Positions 20,622 through 29,931 are shown, numbered from the stretch's first letter. The stretch: DNA of 64,000 bases from Pseudomonas sp. P8_229 (GCF_034008635.1 NZ_CP125378.1:2346001-2410000); one strand, 5' to 3'. Made by a program: numbers and translations. Notes: generated from the sequence alone by a model not told the origin.

Positions 20622-21068
20622 TCAGGGTTCGATGCCCAATTCGTATTTGACCAGTTCGAGCAACTTGCCCGTATCAACCGGCTTGAGCAAAAAATCCACC
20701 ACGCTCAGATGCATCGCCGCAATGGCGTCCTTCACATCCGCATCGCCCGAAACGATGATGATCGGCAGCGCCGCCCTGACCGACTCGCGTACCTGGCGGA
20801 TCAGCTCGAGGCCATCGACATGGCCCATGCGCAGATCAGTGATCACCAGCCCGATCGAAGGTTTTTCGTCGAGCATCTTCAGCGCGGTTTCGCCGCTGGC
20901 GGCGGTCATGCAGCGAATCCCGTCCAACGCGAGAATCTCCGACAACAGCTCCCGGGCGTCCTTGTCGTCATCAACGATCAGTACACGCTGCGGCGGCAGG
21001 TCGGGTTCGAGCATGACAGCGCTGAGCGCTTCTCGCTCGGCGTCGCTCAAAATATCGTGGTCGGACAT
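20622..21068 (-). CDS. Single-domain response regulator
   Basis: 148 residues: a 25-residue leader then one receiver domain and no output domain. Acidic pair VDDD at 32-35, phospho-acceptor Asp78 in TDLRMG, Ser107 in VSGD, and Lys129 in LLKPVD are all present, so it should be phosphorylated. No histidine kinase is adjacent. It is divergent from the cNMP/CBS/DUF294 gene across a 253-bp gap, which suggests shared regulation. Confidence 0.85.
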   Translation of the reverse strand: MSDHDILSDAEREALSAVMLEPDLPPQRVLIVDDDKDARELLSEILALDGIRCMTAASGETALKMLDEKPSIGLVITDLRMGHVDGLELIRQVRESVRAALPIIIVSGDADVKDAIAAMHLSVVDFLLKPVDTGKLLELVKYELGIEP

Positions 21069-21321
21069 GGCGTTCTCTACGTTTTCAAATCAATCACCTG
21101 GCATAGTCGTCAGACATCGCTAAGCAGAGCTTCAATGTGCACTTCGTCGGATATTTTTCCAAGAGGCTGACGGCAGAATTTCCGACTGTTTTTGTAGGGC
21201 AATTCCCAAATGTGCCCAACGGCAGCGCAAACCTAGACTTACGTCCAATGGGCACCCTGCGCGCAGGGGCCGACCATGGCTGCAACGATCCGACAACAAC
21301 AATTCAAAAAAGACTGCGGTA

Positions 21322-23262
21322 ATGGTTATGAGTAAAGCGGACGCCTTCACCCAGGCAGGGAAAACCGCGGTGTTGCAGAACATTCAGGGTACCCTGCAAT
21401 TCCTCCAGCGCTTCCCGCCCTTCAATCAGATGGAACACGCCCACCTGGCTTATCTGGTGGAGCAATGTCAGCTGCGTTTCTACGGCCAGGGCGAAAGCAT
21501 CATCAAGCCCGCCGACGGGCCGGTCGAACACTTCTACATCGTCAAACAGGGCCGCGTGGTCGGCGAACGTCAGCACATCACCAAGCCCGGCACCGAAACC
21601 ACCTTCGAGATCACCACCGGCGAATGCTTCCCGTTGGCCGCGCTAATTGGCGAACGGGCAACCCGCACCGAGCATCTGGCGAGCGAAGACACCTTCTGCC
21701 TGCAACTGAACAAACCGGCGTTCATCAAACTGTTCGCCCTGTCCAACAGCTTTCGCGATTTCGCCTTGCGCGGGGTCAGCAGCCTGCTCGATCAGGTCAA
21801 CCAGCAAGTCCAGCAAAAAGCCGTGGAAACCCTCGGCACCCAGTATTCGCTCAACACCCGCCTGGGCGAATTGGCGATGCGCCATCCGGTGACCTGCAGC
21901 CCCGACACGCCACTGCGCGAAGCAGTGAAGCTGATGCACGAGCAGCAGGTCGGCAGCATCGTTGCGGTGGATGCACACAAGGCGCCGCTGGGAATTTTCA
22001 CCCTGCGTGATCTGCGCGAAGTAGTCGCCAATGGCAGCGGCGATTTCAGTGAAACCATCGAGCGGCATATGATCCGCGCACCGTTTTATCTCTCGCCGGA
22101 TCACAGTGCCTTCGACGCGGCGATTGCCATGACCGAACGGCACATCGCCCACGTCTGCCTGGTCAAGGATCAGCGCCTGTGTGGCGTGGTATCCGAGCGC
22201 GATCTGTTTTCCCTGCAACGGGTCGACCTGGTGCATCTGGCCCGGACCATCCGCAGCGCCCAGCGCGTCGAGCAACTGGTGAGCCTGCGTGGCGAGATCG
22301 GCCAACTGGTCGAGCGCATGCTGGCTCACGGTGCGTCTTCGACGCAGATCACTCACATCATCACCCTGCTCAACGACCACACCGTGTGTCGGGTAATCGA
22401 ACTGACCCTCGCCGAAAAAGGCGACCCCGGCGTGCCGTTCAGCTGGCTGTGCTTCGGCAGCGAGGGCCGGCGCGAGCAGACCCTGCACACCGATCAGGAC
22501 AACGGCATACTTTTCGAAGCCCGGGACGCGGCGCATGCGGCGCAGATTCGCGGCAAGCTGCTGCCCATCGCGCAGCAGATCAACCAGAGCCTGGCGCAGT
22601 GCGGCTTCAGCCTGTGCAAAGGCAACATCATGGCCGGCAACCCCGAGCTGTGCCTGTCCCGGGCGGAATGGGCGCGGCGCTTTGCGGCGTTCATTCGCGA
22701 GGCCACGCCGGAGAACCTGCTCGGTTCGAGCATCTATTTCGACCTGCGGGTGGTCTGGGGCGATGAGAAAGGTTGCGCGCAGTTGCGCCGGGGAATCCTC
22801 GATCAGGTCGGCGACAACCGTTTGTTCCAGCGCATGATGGCCGAGAACGCCCTGCGCAATCGTCCGCCGGTGGGGCGTTTTCGCGAGTTTGTGCTGGCGC
22901 GCAAGAACGGCGAGAAAGCCACCCTCGACCTCAAGGTCCAGGGCCTGACACCCTTCGTCGACGGCGCACGCCTGTTGGCACTGGCGCATGGCATCGAAAC
23001 CAACAACACCCTGGAGCGCTTGCGTCAGCTGGTCGAAAAAGAAGTCATCGAACGGCTCGATGGCGCGGCGTATGAAGAGGCTTATCACTTCATCCAGCAG
23101 ACGCGCATGCAGCAACACCAGATCCAGACCCGCGAGAACCTGCCCTGGTCGAATCGGGTCGACCCCGACAGCCTCAATCATCTGGACCGACGCATCCTGC
23201 GTGAATCCCTGCGCCAGGCCCAGCGCCTGCAAAGCAGCCTGGCCTTGCGGTATCAGCTATGA
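21322..23262 (+). CDS. cNMP-binding / CBS-pair / DUF294 nucleotidyltransferase-like protein
   Basis: 646 residues (644 if ATG 21328 is used; neither start has a strong ribosome site). A cyclic-nucleotide-binding domain at about 28-130 is followed by a CBS pair at about 185-305 (MRHPVTCSPDTPLREAVKLM, MIRAPFYLSPDHSAFDAAIAM), then a DUF294 nucleotidyltransferase-like domain with FGSEGRREQTLHTDQDNG near 380-400 and a helical C terminus. Such proteins are predicted signal-integrating nucleotidylyl or uridylyl transferases of unknown target. Its 3' end overlaps the exonuclease gene by four bases. Confidence 0.85.
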   Translation: MVMSKADAFTQAGKTAVLQNIQGTLQFLQRFPPFNQMEHAHLAYLVEQCQLRFYGQGESIIKPADGPVEHFYIVKQGRVVGERQHITKPGTETTFEITTGECFPLAALIGERATRTEHLASEDTFCLQLNKPAFIKLFALSNSFRDFALRGVSSLLDQVNQQVQQKAVETLGTQYSLNTRLGELAMRHPVTCSPDTPLREAVKLMHEQQVGSIVAVDAHKAPLGIFTLRDLREVVANGSGDFSETIERHMIRAPFYLSPDHSAFDAAIAMTERHIAHVCLVKDQRLCGVVSERDLFSLQRVDLVHLARTIRSAQRVEQLVSLRGEIGQLVERMLAHGASSTQITHIITLLNDHTVCRVIELTLAEKGDPGVPFSWLCFGSEGRREQTLHTDQDNGILFEARDAAHAAQIRGKLLPIAQQINQSLAQCGFSLCKGNIMAGNPELCLSRAEWARRFAAFIREATPENLLGSSIYFDLRVVWGDEKGCAQLRRGILDQVGDNRLFQRMMAENALRNRPPVGRFREFVLARKNGEKATLDLKVQGLTPFVDGARLLALAHGIETNNTLERLRQLVEKEVIERLDGAAYEEAYHFIQQTRMQQHQIQTRENLPWSNRVDPDSLNHLDRRILRESLRQAQRLQSSLALRYQL

Positions 23263-23966
23263 GCCTGTTCTCGTGGCTGCGACCGGCCAGTCCTCTGCTG
23301 TCGGCAGACCTGCAACAGCGTCTGGCACAGCTGCCAGCGATCAGCGAACTGCGCGAATGCAGCCTGCGCCAACAACGCTGGGTAGTGCTGGATCTGGAAA
23401 CCACCGGGCTGAACCTGAACAAGGATCGCGTGCTGTCGATTGGCGCCGTGGTCATCGAAGACGGCGCGATCGACTTCAGCCAGCAGTTCGAACGCACTCT
23501 GCAATGTCGGGAGCTGAAGCTCGGCCCGAGCGTGTTGATTCATGGCCTGGGGCCGAATGCGATTGCCGCCGGCAGCGACCCGGCCGAGGCGCTGCTGGAG
23601 CTCATGGAGTTCATCGGTGACAGCCCGGTGCTGGCGTTTCATGCGCCCTTCGATCAGCACATGCTCGGGCGCGCGCTGAAGGAACACCTGGGCTACAAGC
23701 TGCAAAATGTGTTTCTGGATGTCGCGGACATGGCGCCGCTGCTGTGCCCGCAGGCGAATATCCGCGAGGCCGGGCTGGATGAGTGGATCGACTGGTTCCG
23801 GCTCGAAGTGTTCGAGCGGCACAACGCGAGTGCCGATGCGCAGGCGACGGCGGAGCTGGCGTTGATTCTGTTCAGCCGGGCGCGGCAGCAGCAGATTCAC
23901 AGTCCGTTGAATCTGCAGCAGCGTTTGAGTCAGTGGAAGCGTCGTCAGCAGGCGCCGTCCTTCTAG
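23259..23966 (+). CDS. DnaQ-like 3'-5' exonuclease
   Basis: 235 residues. DEDDh exonuclease fold: LDLETTGLN gives Asp45/Glu47, FHAPFDQHML gives the second Asp, and HNASADAQATAEL the His/Asp pair. Overlaps the DUF294 gene by ATGA, so translation is probably coupled. The cNMP/CBS/DUF294 plus exonuclease pair also occurs in P. aeruginosa (about PA3232-PA3233), there beside an acetate permease that is missing here. It is unlikely to be the pol III epsilon subunit because of this context. Confidence 0.85.
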   Translation: MSLFSWLRPASPLLSADLQQRLAQLPAISELRECSLRQQRWVVLDLETTGLNLNKDRVLSIGAVVIEDGAIDFSQQFERTLQCRELKLGPSVLIHGLGPNAIAAGSDPAEALLELMEFIGDSPVLAFHAPFDQHMLGRALKEHLGYKLQNVFLDVADMAPLLCPQANIREAGLDEWIDWFRLEVFERHNASADAQATAELALILFSRARQQQIHSPLNLQQRLSQWKRRQQAPSF

Positions 23967-23989
23967 ATTTTCGGTGCCGGTTCCGGCCC

Positions 23990-24096
23990 CTTCGCGAGCA
24001 AGCCCGCTCCCACAGTTGATCGTATTCCCCTGTGGGAGCGAGCCTGCTCCCACAGTTGATCGCATTCCCCTGTGGGAGCGGGCTTGCTCGCGAAGA
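23990..24096. repeat. Triple REP, flavours B and A mixed
   Basis: Three half-units: TTCGCGAGCAAGCCCGCTCCCACA, a hybrid TGTGGGAGCGAGCCTGCTCCCACA, and TGTGGGAGCGGGCTTGCTCGCGAA, joined by near-identical linkers (GTTGATCGTATTCCCC and GTTGATCGCATTCCCC). Confidence 0.88.
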
Positions 24097-24160
24097 ACGA
24101 TGATGCGGTCTTCCTGAGATCACCCGACCAGTGGCCAATTGCTAACCATTCCCACCTCTG

Positions 24161-24182
24161 CGAGAATCGCGAACAATTCTCG
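24161..24182. promoter_or_regulatory. Inverted repeat CGAGAAT-N8-ATTCTCG upstream of the iron sigma factor
   Basis: Lies directly upstream of the likely start of the ECF sigma gene. The arms resemble Fur half-sites (GAGAAT/ATTCTC) but the spacing is not the classical 19-bp layout, so Fur control is only a possibility here. Confidence 0.35.
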
Positions 24183-24212
24183 TTGGTTAACATTTCCCAA
24201 TCGGTGCGTCTG

Positions 24213-24731
24213 GTGTCGTCAGTCCCAAGCCCTCACAGTGAACTCGTCGGTGCGTTGTATCGCGACCATCGCGGTTGGCTGCTGAGCTGGTTGCGGCGCA
24301 ACGTGGCGTGCCCGCAGCGGGCCGAAGACCTGAGCCAGGACACCTTCGTGCGTCTGCTCGGTCGCGATGAACTGCTGACGCCGCGCGAACCCCGAGCGTT
24401 TCTGGTGGCGATCGCCAAAGGTCTGCTGTTCGACTACTTCCGCCGCGCCGCGCTGGAACAAGCCTATCTCGCCGAATTGATGCTGATCCCCGAAGGCGAA
24501 CAGCCCTCGGTGGAAGAACAGCAACTGATCCTCGAAGACCTCAAGGCCATCGATCGTCTGCTCGGCAAACTGTCGACCAAGGCCCGCGCCGCTTTCCTTT
24601 ATAACCGCCTCGACGGCCTCGGCCATGCCGAAATCGCCGAGAAGCTCGGCGTCTCGGTGCCGCGTGTGCGGCAGTACCTCGCGCAGGGGATACGCCAGTG
24701 CTACATCGCCCTGTACGGTGAGCCGACATGA
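24213..24731 (+). CDS. fiuI: FecI-type ECF sigma factor for ferrichrome uptake
   Basis: 172 residues from a GTG at 24213 (reads SSVPSPHSELVGALYRDHRGWL); a GTG at 24204 is equally possible, and no ATG is suitable. Region 2 (LSWLRRNVACPQRAEDLSQDTFVRLL) and region 4 (HAEIAEKLGVSVPRVRQYLAQGI) are typical of FecI/PvdS-like iron-starvation sigmas. Overlaps the FecR-like gene by ATGA. Same order relative to creD and the glutathione transferase as PAO1 fiuA-fiuR-fiuI (PA0470-0472). Confidence 0.82.
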   Translation: MSSVPSPHSELVGALYRDHRGWLLSWLRRNVACPQRAEDLSQDTFVRLLGRDELLTPREPRAFLVAIAKGLLFDYFRRAALEQAYLAELMLIPEGEQPSVEEQQLILEDLKAIDRLLGKLSTKARAAFLYNRLDGLGHAEIAEKLGVSVPRVRQYLAQGIRQCYIALYGEPT

Positions 24732-25699
24732 GTCCGGCCAGTTCCAAACCGGTCTCGGCCCAGGTGCTGGACGCGGCGATTGCCTGGCAGTTGTCGCTGG
24801 ATTCCGGCAGCCCGCTGGAGCGCGAAGAGTTCGCCAAGTGGCACGCGGCCCATGAAGAGCACGCCCGGGCCTGGCGCCAGTTGGGCATGCTCGATCAGCG
24901 TTTCAGCGTGGCCAGCGGTCCGGCCCGCAACGCCTTGCTGCAATCACGCGAAGGCATTCGGCGCCGGGTGCGCAAGCTGGGCAGTGGTCTGGCGAGCATT
25001 GTCGCGGTGGTCGGTGTCGCGCTGCTGGTCGGTGATCGTTATCTACCGCTGGATTACTGGCTCGCCGATCAACGTACTGCCACCGGCGAGCAACGCACGG
25101 TGCATCTGGCCGACGGCACCCTGCTCAACCTCAACACCCACAGTGCGGTGGATGTGCGCTTCGATGCCCGGCAGCGGCTGATCGTATTGCAGGAAGGCGA
25201 GATCATGGTCGAGACCGGCCATGGCGATGCCCGGCCCTTCATCGTCGAAACCCGCGAAGGCAGCATGCGCGCGCTGGGCACGCGGTTTCTGGTCAAGCGC
25301 GAGGAGCAAGGCACACGCCTGAGCGTGTTGCAGTCGGCCGTCGCCGCGCATCCACAAAGCCAGCCCAAAGAACAGATCCTGCGCGAAGGCCAGCAAGTGC
25401 TGATCCGCAATGACCGCCTCGACACGATCGCTGCGCTCACGCCCGACGCCGATGCCTGGACCCGCGGCATGCTGGTGGTGGATAACGCGCGGCTGGAAGA
25501 CCTGGTGCATGAACTGGGGCGTTATCGCCGCGGGTATCTGGGCGTGGCGCCGGAAGTGGCTGACTTGCGCATCACCGGCAGCTTCCCGCTGCACGACACC
25601 GACAAGGCCTTGAGCGCCCTGCTGCCGACGCTGCCAGTGCAGATCGAGCAGCACACGCCGTATTGGGTCACGGTGGCGAAGGCTGATACCAAGCCTTAA
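24728..25699 (+). CDS. fiuR: FecR-type transmembrane sigma regulator
   Basis: 323 residues. Cytoplasmic DUF4880 domain at about 10-60 (AIAWQLSLDSG...EREEFAKWHAAHEEHARAW), one membrane helix near 85-105 (LASIVAVVGVALLVG), and a periplasmic FecR domain (VHLADGTLLNLNTHSAVDVRF, IVETREGSMRALGTRFLVK). It relays the loaded-receptor signal to the sigma factor encoded just upstream, and both represses and activates it. Confidence 0.88.
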   Translation: MSPASSKPVSAQVLDAAIAWQLSLDSGSPLEREEFAKWHAAHEEHARAWRQLGMLDQRFSVASGPARNALLQSREGIRRRVRKLGSGLASIVAVVGVALLVGDRYLPLDYWLADQRTATGEQRTVHLADGTLLNLNTHSAVDVRFDARQRLIVLQEGEIMVETGHGDARPFIVETREGSMRALGTRFLVKREEQGTRLSVLQSAVAAHPQSQPKEQILREGQQVLIRNDRLDTIAALTPDADAWTRGMLVVDNARLEDLVHELGRYRRGYLGVAPEVADLRITGSFPLHDTDKALSALLPTLPVQIEQHTPYWVTVAKADTKP

Positions 25700-25720
25700 A
25701 AATTCGTTGTCAGGGAAACA

Positions 25721-25790
25721 GCTATCGCGAGCAGGCTCACTCCTACAGTTGGAATGCGTTCCCCTCTAGGAGTGAGCCTGCTCGCGATAG
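25721..25790. repeat. REP pair, flavour A, short spacer
   Basis: CTATCGCGAGCAGGCTCACTCCTACAGTTGGAATGCG arrangement followed by the inverted unit; same linker type as the repeat at 14618 and 40210. Separates the FecR-like gene from its receptor gene. Confidence 0.88.
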
Positions 25791-25944
25791 GGCCATCCGC
25801 CGCACTCTAAAATTCCGGCGTGTCATCAGAATCGGCCGCCCCACTCCCCCGTTAATCGAAATTATTTTCATCCAGCCCTATCACTTTTCAATTCTCGTCC
25901 GGCACACAGGCAATTGAGAAATATTTCCATTCAGGAGCCTTCGC

Positions 25945-28383
25945 ATGTCCCGTTCGCTAGACACCTTGTTGCGCCCCAGTCTGTTGGCTGCAGCCATCGC
26001 ATTCGGCACACCGCTGCTCAGCAGCCCGTTGTTCGCCGCTGAGCAGGCGTCCAGTGTGCACGCCTACAACTTGCCGGCAGCGCCACTGTCGACCACGCTG
26101 AACCAGATCGCCAGCCAGGGCGGCCTCGCGCTGTCGCTGAACCCGTCGCTGGCCGCCGGCAAGACCTCGGCACCGATCAACGGTCACTACGACGCCGCTG
26201 GCGCTCTGCGCGCGGCGTTGCAAGGCACCGGCCTGCAACTGGAACAAAGCAGCACCGGCACCTACACCCTGGTTGCGGTGCCGGAAGGGACACTGGCGCT
26301 GCCGGAAACTGCGGTGATCGGCGTGGAAAATCTTGAAAGCGCCTGGGGCCCGGTCGAAGGCTACACCGCCACCCGCACTGCCGCCGGCAGCAAGACCGAC
26401 ACCGCGCTGGTCGAAGCACCGCGTTCGATCTCGGTCGCGACCCGCCAGCAAATGGACGACCGCAGCGTGCACAGCCTCGATGACGCCGTGCGCTATATGC
26501 CGGGCATCACCGCCAGCAGCTACGGCAGCGACACCCGCGCCGACTGGCTGCGCGTGCGCGGTTTCGAGCCAACTCAGTTCCTCGATGGCCTGCCGCTGCC
26601 AAAAGGCGTGTACGCCAACCCGAAACAGGAAACCTGGAACCTCGATCGCCTCGCCCTGCTGCGCGGCCCGGCCTCTTCCGTTTACGGCCAGACCCCGCCG
26701 GGCGGCCTGCTGGACATGGTCAGTCGGCGTCCGAGTGCCGAAGCCAGCAGCGAAATCCAGCTGCAGTACGGCAGCGACAACCACCGCCAGATCAACTTCG
26801 CCAGCACCGGCAAGATCGACGACGCCGGGCAGTTTCTCTACGGCATCAGCGGTGTGGTGCGTGACAGCGACACACAGATTGATCACATCGAGAACAAGCG
26901 CTACAACATCGCGCCGAGCCTGACCTGGAACATCGACGACGACACCAGGCTCACCCTGCTGAGCCAGTTCACTCGCGACGATACTGGCGTCACCAGCCAG
27001 TTCTATCCGATCCAGGGCACCAAGATCGACATGCCGTTCGGCAAGATTTCCCATCACAAGAACCTCGGCGATCCTGACTACGACTACTACGACCGCACCT
27101 ACTACGCGCTCGGCTATGCCTTTGAGCATCGTCTCAACGACGTCTGGCAGTTCAAGCAGAACCTGCGTTACACCAAGTCGGACCTGTCGTTCCAGACCGT
27201 AACCGTGAACAGCTACAACACCCAGTACGCAGGCTACACGGTTGATGATCAGGGCAACGTCGGTCGCGGCACCACCAACGCCGATGAGGACATCAGCCAG
27301 TTCGCCGTGGACAACAACTTCCAGGCCGACTTCGCCACCGGCGACATCCGCCATACGCTGTTGCTCGGCCTGGACCATCAGCGCAGCAACACCCACTACA
27401 CCTCGATCTTCGGCACTGCGCCGGACATCAACCTCAACAACCCGATCTACGGCCAGCCGATCACCCGTCCGCCGCGCTCCAGCGCGTTTTACGATTACGA
27501 CCAGAAGACCTATCAAACCGGTCTGTACGTGCAGGACCAAATGGCCCTCGATCAATGGCGCCTGACCCTGGGCGGTCGTGAAGACTGGGTACACACCAGC
27601 ACGAAGTTCATCAACAAGGGCGATGCCACCAACACCCAGCGCGACAAAGCCTTCAGCGGCAACGCGGCGCTCAGCTATGTGTTCGACTCGGGCTTCGTGC
27701 CGTACCTGTCGTACGCCGAATCCTTCCAGCCAACCAGCGGTGCCGACTCCACCTCCACCGGTTCGCTCAAACCGACTGAAGGCAAACAATGGGAACTGGG
27801 TATCAAGTACCAGCCACCGGGCAGCAAAACCCTGCTCAGCGCAGCGGTGTATGACCTGACTCAGAAGAACGTCTCGGTCAACAACATCGTCAACAACGTG
27901 ACCATCACCACCCAGGCCGGTGAAGTGAAAGTCAAAGGCCTGGAACTGGAAGCGGTCTCGGACGTGACCGATAACCTGAAAGTCATCGCCGCCTACACCC
28001 TGGCCAAGTCCGAAATACAAAATGGCGTGGACAAGGGCAATCGCCTGCAACTGATGCCCAACCAGCAAGCCTCGCTGTGGACCGACTACACCTGGCACTC
28101 CGGCGTACTCGACGGTTTCGGTGTTGGCGGTGGCGTGCGTTACACCGGCAACACTTATGGCGACAAGGCCAACACCTGGCTGGGTAAAGCGGACGCCTAC
28201 ACCGTGTTCGACGCCTCCGTGCATTACGACCTCGGCCGCCTCGACAACAGCCTGAAAGGTGCCTCGGTCGCGGTCAACGCCACCAACCTGTTCGACAAGG
28301 ACTACATCTCCACCTGCGACGGCTACTACTGCTACTACGGCGACCAGCGCAGCGTCGTCGCCAGCGCCACTTACAAGTGGTAA
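25945..28383 (+). CDS. fiuA: TonB-dependent ferrichrome-type siderophore receptor with signalling domain
   Basis: 812 residues. Signal peptide of about 31 residues ending FAAE, then an STN signalling domain (about 38-110; YNLPAAPLSTTLNQIASQGG), a plug (about 150-260; RSISVATRQQMDDRSVHSLDDAVRYMPGI), and a FhuA-like 22-strand barrel ending in Trp (SATYKW). It imports ferric siderophore, likely a hydroxamate of ferrichrome type, and signals to the FecR protein encoded upstream. The AT-rich 25850-25876 segment just upstream contains GAAATTATTTTCAT, a degenerate Fur-like stretch. Ligand is inferred from synteny with PA0470. Confidence 0.85.
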   Translation: MSRSLDTLLRPSLLAAAIAFGTPLLSSPLFAAEQASSVHAYNLPAAPLSTTLNQIASQGGLALSLNPSLAAGKTSAPINGHYDAAGALRAALQGTGLQLEQSSTGTYTLVAVPEGTLALPETAVIGVENLESAWGPVEGYTATRTAAGSKTDTALVEAPRSISVATRQQMDDRSVHSLDDAVRYMPGITASSYGSDTRADWLRVRGFEPTQFLDGLPLPKGVYANPKQETWNLDRLALLRGPASSVYGQTPPGGLLDMVSRRPSAEASSEIQLQYGSDNHRQINFASTGKIDDAGQFLYGISGVVRDSDTQIDHIENKRYNIAPSLTWNIDDDTRLTLLSQFTRDDTGVTSQFYPIQGTKIDMPFGKISHHKNLGDPDYDYYDRTYYALGYAFEHRLNDVWQFKQNLRYTKSDLSFQTVTVNSYNTQYAGYTVDDQGNVGRGTTNADEDISQFAVDNNFQADFATGDIRHTLLLGLDHQRSNTHYTSIFGTAPDINLNNPIYGQPITRPPRSSAFYDYDQKTYQTGLYVQDQMALDQWRLTLGGREDWVHTSTKFINKGDATNTQRDKAFSGNAALSYVFDSGFVPYLSYAESFQPTSGADSTSTGSLKPTEGKQWELGIKYQPPGSKTLLSAAVYDLTQKNVSVNNIVNNVTITTQAGEVKVKGLELEAVSDVTDNLKVIAAYTLAKSEIQNGVDKGNRLQLMPNQQASLWTDYTWHSGVLDGFGVGGGVRYTGNTYGDKANTWLGKADAYTVFDASVHYDLGRLDNSLKGASVAVNATNLFDKDYISTCDGYYCYYGDQRSVVASATYKW

Positions 28384-28457
28384 GCGCGTGAGCTGAAACC
28401 GGTCCTGTCACCAGGCCGTCCCCCGTGGACGGCTTCGGCGTTTTTGAAGGTCATGAA

Positions 28458-29582
28458 ATGAAAAGTAAAACCATTCGCCGCTGGTCGTTCATCCACACCT
28501 GGACCAGCCTGATCTGCACCGTGTTTTTGCTGTTGCTGGCATTGACCGGCCTGCCACTGATCTTCCATCACGAAATCGAGCACCTGCTCGGCGATGCGCC
28601 AGTGCTGCGCGAGATGCCGGCTGACACGCCGCACCTGAACCTGGCGCAACTGGTGGAGGCGGCAGAACAACATCGCCCCGGCGAAGTGGTGCAGTACTTC
28701 GGTTTCGAAGACGACGAGCCGAACGCCGTACTGACGATCATGGCAAAAACCGCCGGTACCGAGCCCAACTCCTCGCACACCTTCATGCTCGACGCGCGTA
28801 GCGGTGAAGCACTGGAAACGCCCGCGGCCAACCGCGGCCTGATGCTGTTCATCCTGCGCCTGCACGTCGACATGTTTGCCGGACTGCCGGGCAAATTGCT
28901 GCTGGCGTTCATGGGCTTGCTGTTCGTGGTCGCGATCATTTCGGGCACGGTGTTGTACCTGCCGTTCATGCGCCGCTTGCCGTTCGGCACCGTGCGTCAG
29001 GACAAGTCCACCCGCCTGCGCTGGCTCGACCTGCATAACCTGATTGGCGTCGTGACGCTGACCTGGGCGCTGGTGGTCGGCGTCACCGGGGTGATCAGCG
29101 CCTGCGCCGACCTGATCATCGCCGCATGGCGCAATGATTCGCTGACCGCCATGGTCGCGCCCTATCGCGACGCGCCAGCGCTCACCCAACTGGCCCCGGC
29201 CACCCGCCTGCTGGACATCGCCCGGGACGTGGCGCCGGGGATGAACCCGGACTTCATCGCGTTTCCCGGTACGCGGTTCTCCAGCGAGCACCATTACGCG
29301 GTGTTCATGAAGGGCGGCACCCACCTGACCTCGCACCTGCTGACGCCGGTGCTGATCGACGCCAGCACCCTGCAGGTCACCGCCGTGGCCGAGCGCCCGT
29401 GGTACATGGACGCCATGGGCATGTCACAGCCGCTGCACTTCGGTGACTACGGCGGCATGCCGATGAAAATCCTCTGGGCAGCCCTCGACGTGCTGACCAC
29501 CGTCGTCCTCGGCAGCGGCGTGTACCTGTGGCTGGTACGGCGTAAAGCGGCGAAACCGCTGCCGGTGGAGGCTGCTGCATGA
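28458..29582 (+). CDS. PepSY-associated transmembrane protein
   Basis: 374 residues from ATG 28458 (GAAGG 7 bp upstream). Four membrane helices: residues about 8-28, 140-165, 190-215 and 335-355; PepSY-type periplasmic segments lie between them. Members of this family next to siderophore receptors are thought to be inner-membrane ferric reductases that release iron from the siderophore. Conserved His residues in HHEIEHLL, HVDMF, LHNLIG and HF could bind haem. It follows the receptor by 74 bp and is probably in the same operon. Confidence 0.82.
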   Translation: MKSKTIRRWSFIHTWTSLICTVFLLLLALTGLPLIFHHEIEHLLGDAPVLREMPADTPHLNLAQLVEAAEQHRPGEVVQYFGFEDDEPNAVLTIMAKTAGTEPNSSHTFMLDARSGEALETPAANRGLMLFILRLHVDMFAGLPGKLLLAFMGLLFVVAIISGTVLYLPFMRRLPFGTVRQDKSTRLRWLDLHNLIGVVTLTWALVVGVTGVISACADLIIAAWRNDSLTAMVAPYRDAPALTQLAPATRLLDIARDVAPGMNPDFIAFPGTRFSSEHHYAVFMKGGTHLTSHLLTPVLIDASTLQVTAVAERPWYMDAMGMSQPLHFGDYGGMPMKILWAALDVLTTVVLGSGVYLWLVRRKAAKPLPVEAAA

Positions 29583-29758
29583 AGCCGCGTCAGTCGAATT
29601 TCTGGAAGGTGTTCAGCACACCGCTGGTGATTGCGCTGTTGAGTGCGGCGGGGTTGTTTTCGGCGTTGTTGGGGGATGGGGTGTGGGATGCGTTGAGCTG
29701 GGTCGGGCTGGGTGTCCCGGCATTTCTGGCCATAAGAGGCTTGTTGCGGCGAAGCTGA
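29579..29758 (+). CDS. Small membrane protein, end of iron operon
   Basis: 59 residues starting at an ATG that overlaps the PepSY-protein stop (ATGA). Sequence begins MKPRQSNFWKVFSTPLVIAL and has two hydrophobic segments, about 13-31 and 38-53, ending in LLRRS. The overlap, basic termini and two-helix layout support a real translated gene. Function unknown; a partner of the PepSY reductase is the obvious guess. Confidence 0.7.
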   Translation: MKPRQSNFWKVFSTPLVIALLSAAGLFSALLGDGVWDALSWVGLGVPAFLAIRGLLRRS

Positions 29759-29765
29759 AGAACCC

Positions 29766-29856
29766 TGTAGGAGTGAGCCTGCTCGCGATGGCGCACTGAC
29801 ATTCAACATCAATGTTGACTGACCTACCGCTATCGCGAGCAGGCTCCCCCCTACAA
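29766..29856. repeat. REP pair (BIME), flavour A
   Basis: GTAGGAGTGAGCCTGCTCGCGATGGC, spacer with TTCAACATCAATGTTGACTGA, inverted unit with a small change (CTCCCCCCTAC). Confidence 0.9.
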
Positions 29857-29931
29857 GGGACTGCACAGGGCTTGAGCAAGGCGAGTAACGCGCTATGCTC
29901 CCCCCTCACTGTCCTGACCGAGACCCTGCCA

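Noticed and set aside
25957..28224. 755-residue open frame opposite the TonB receptor
   Set aside because: Antisense shadow; repetitive low-information residues and no motif, while the plus-strand frame has full receptor domains.
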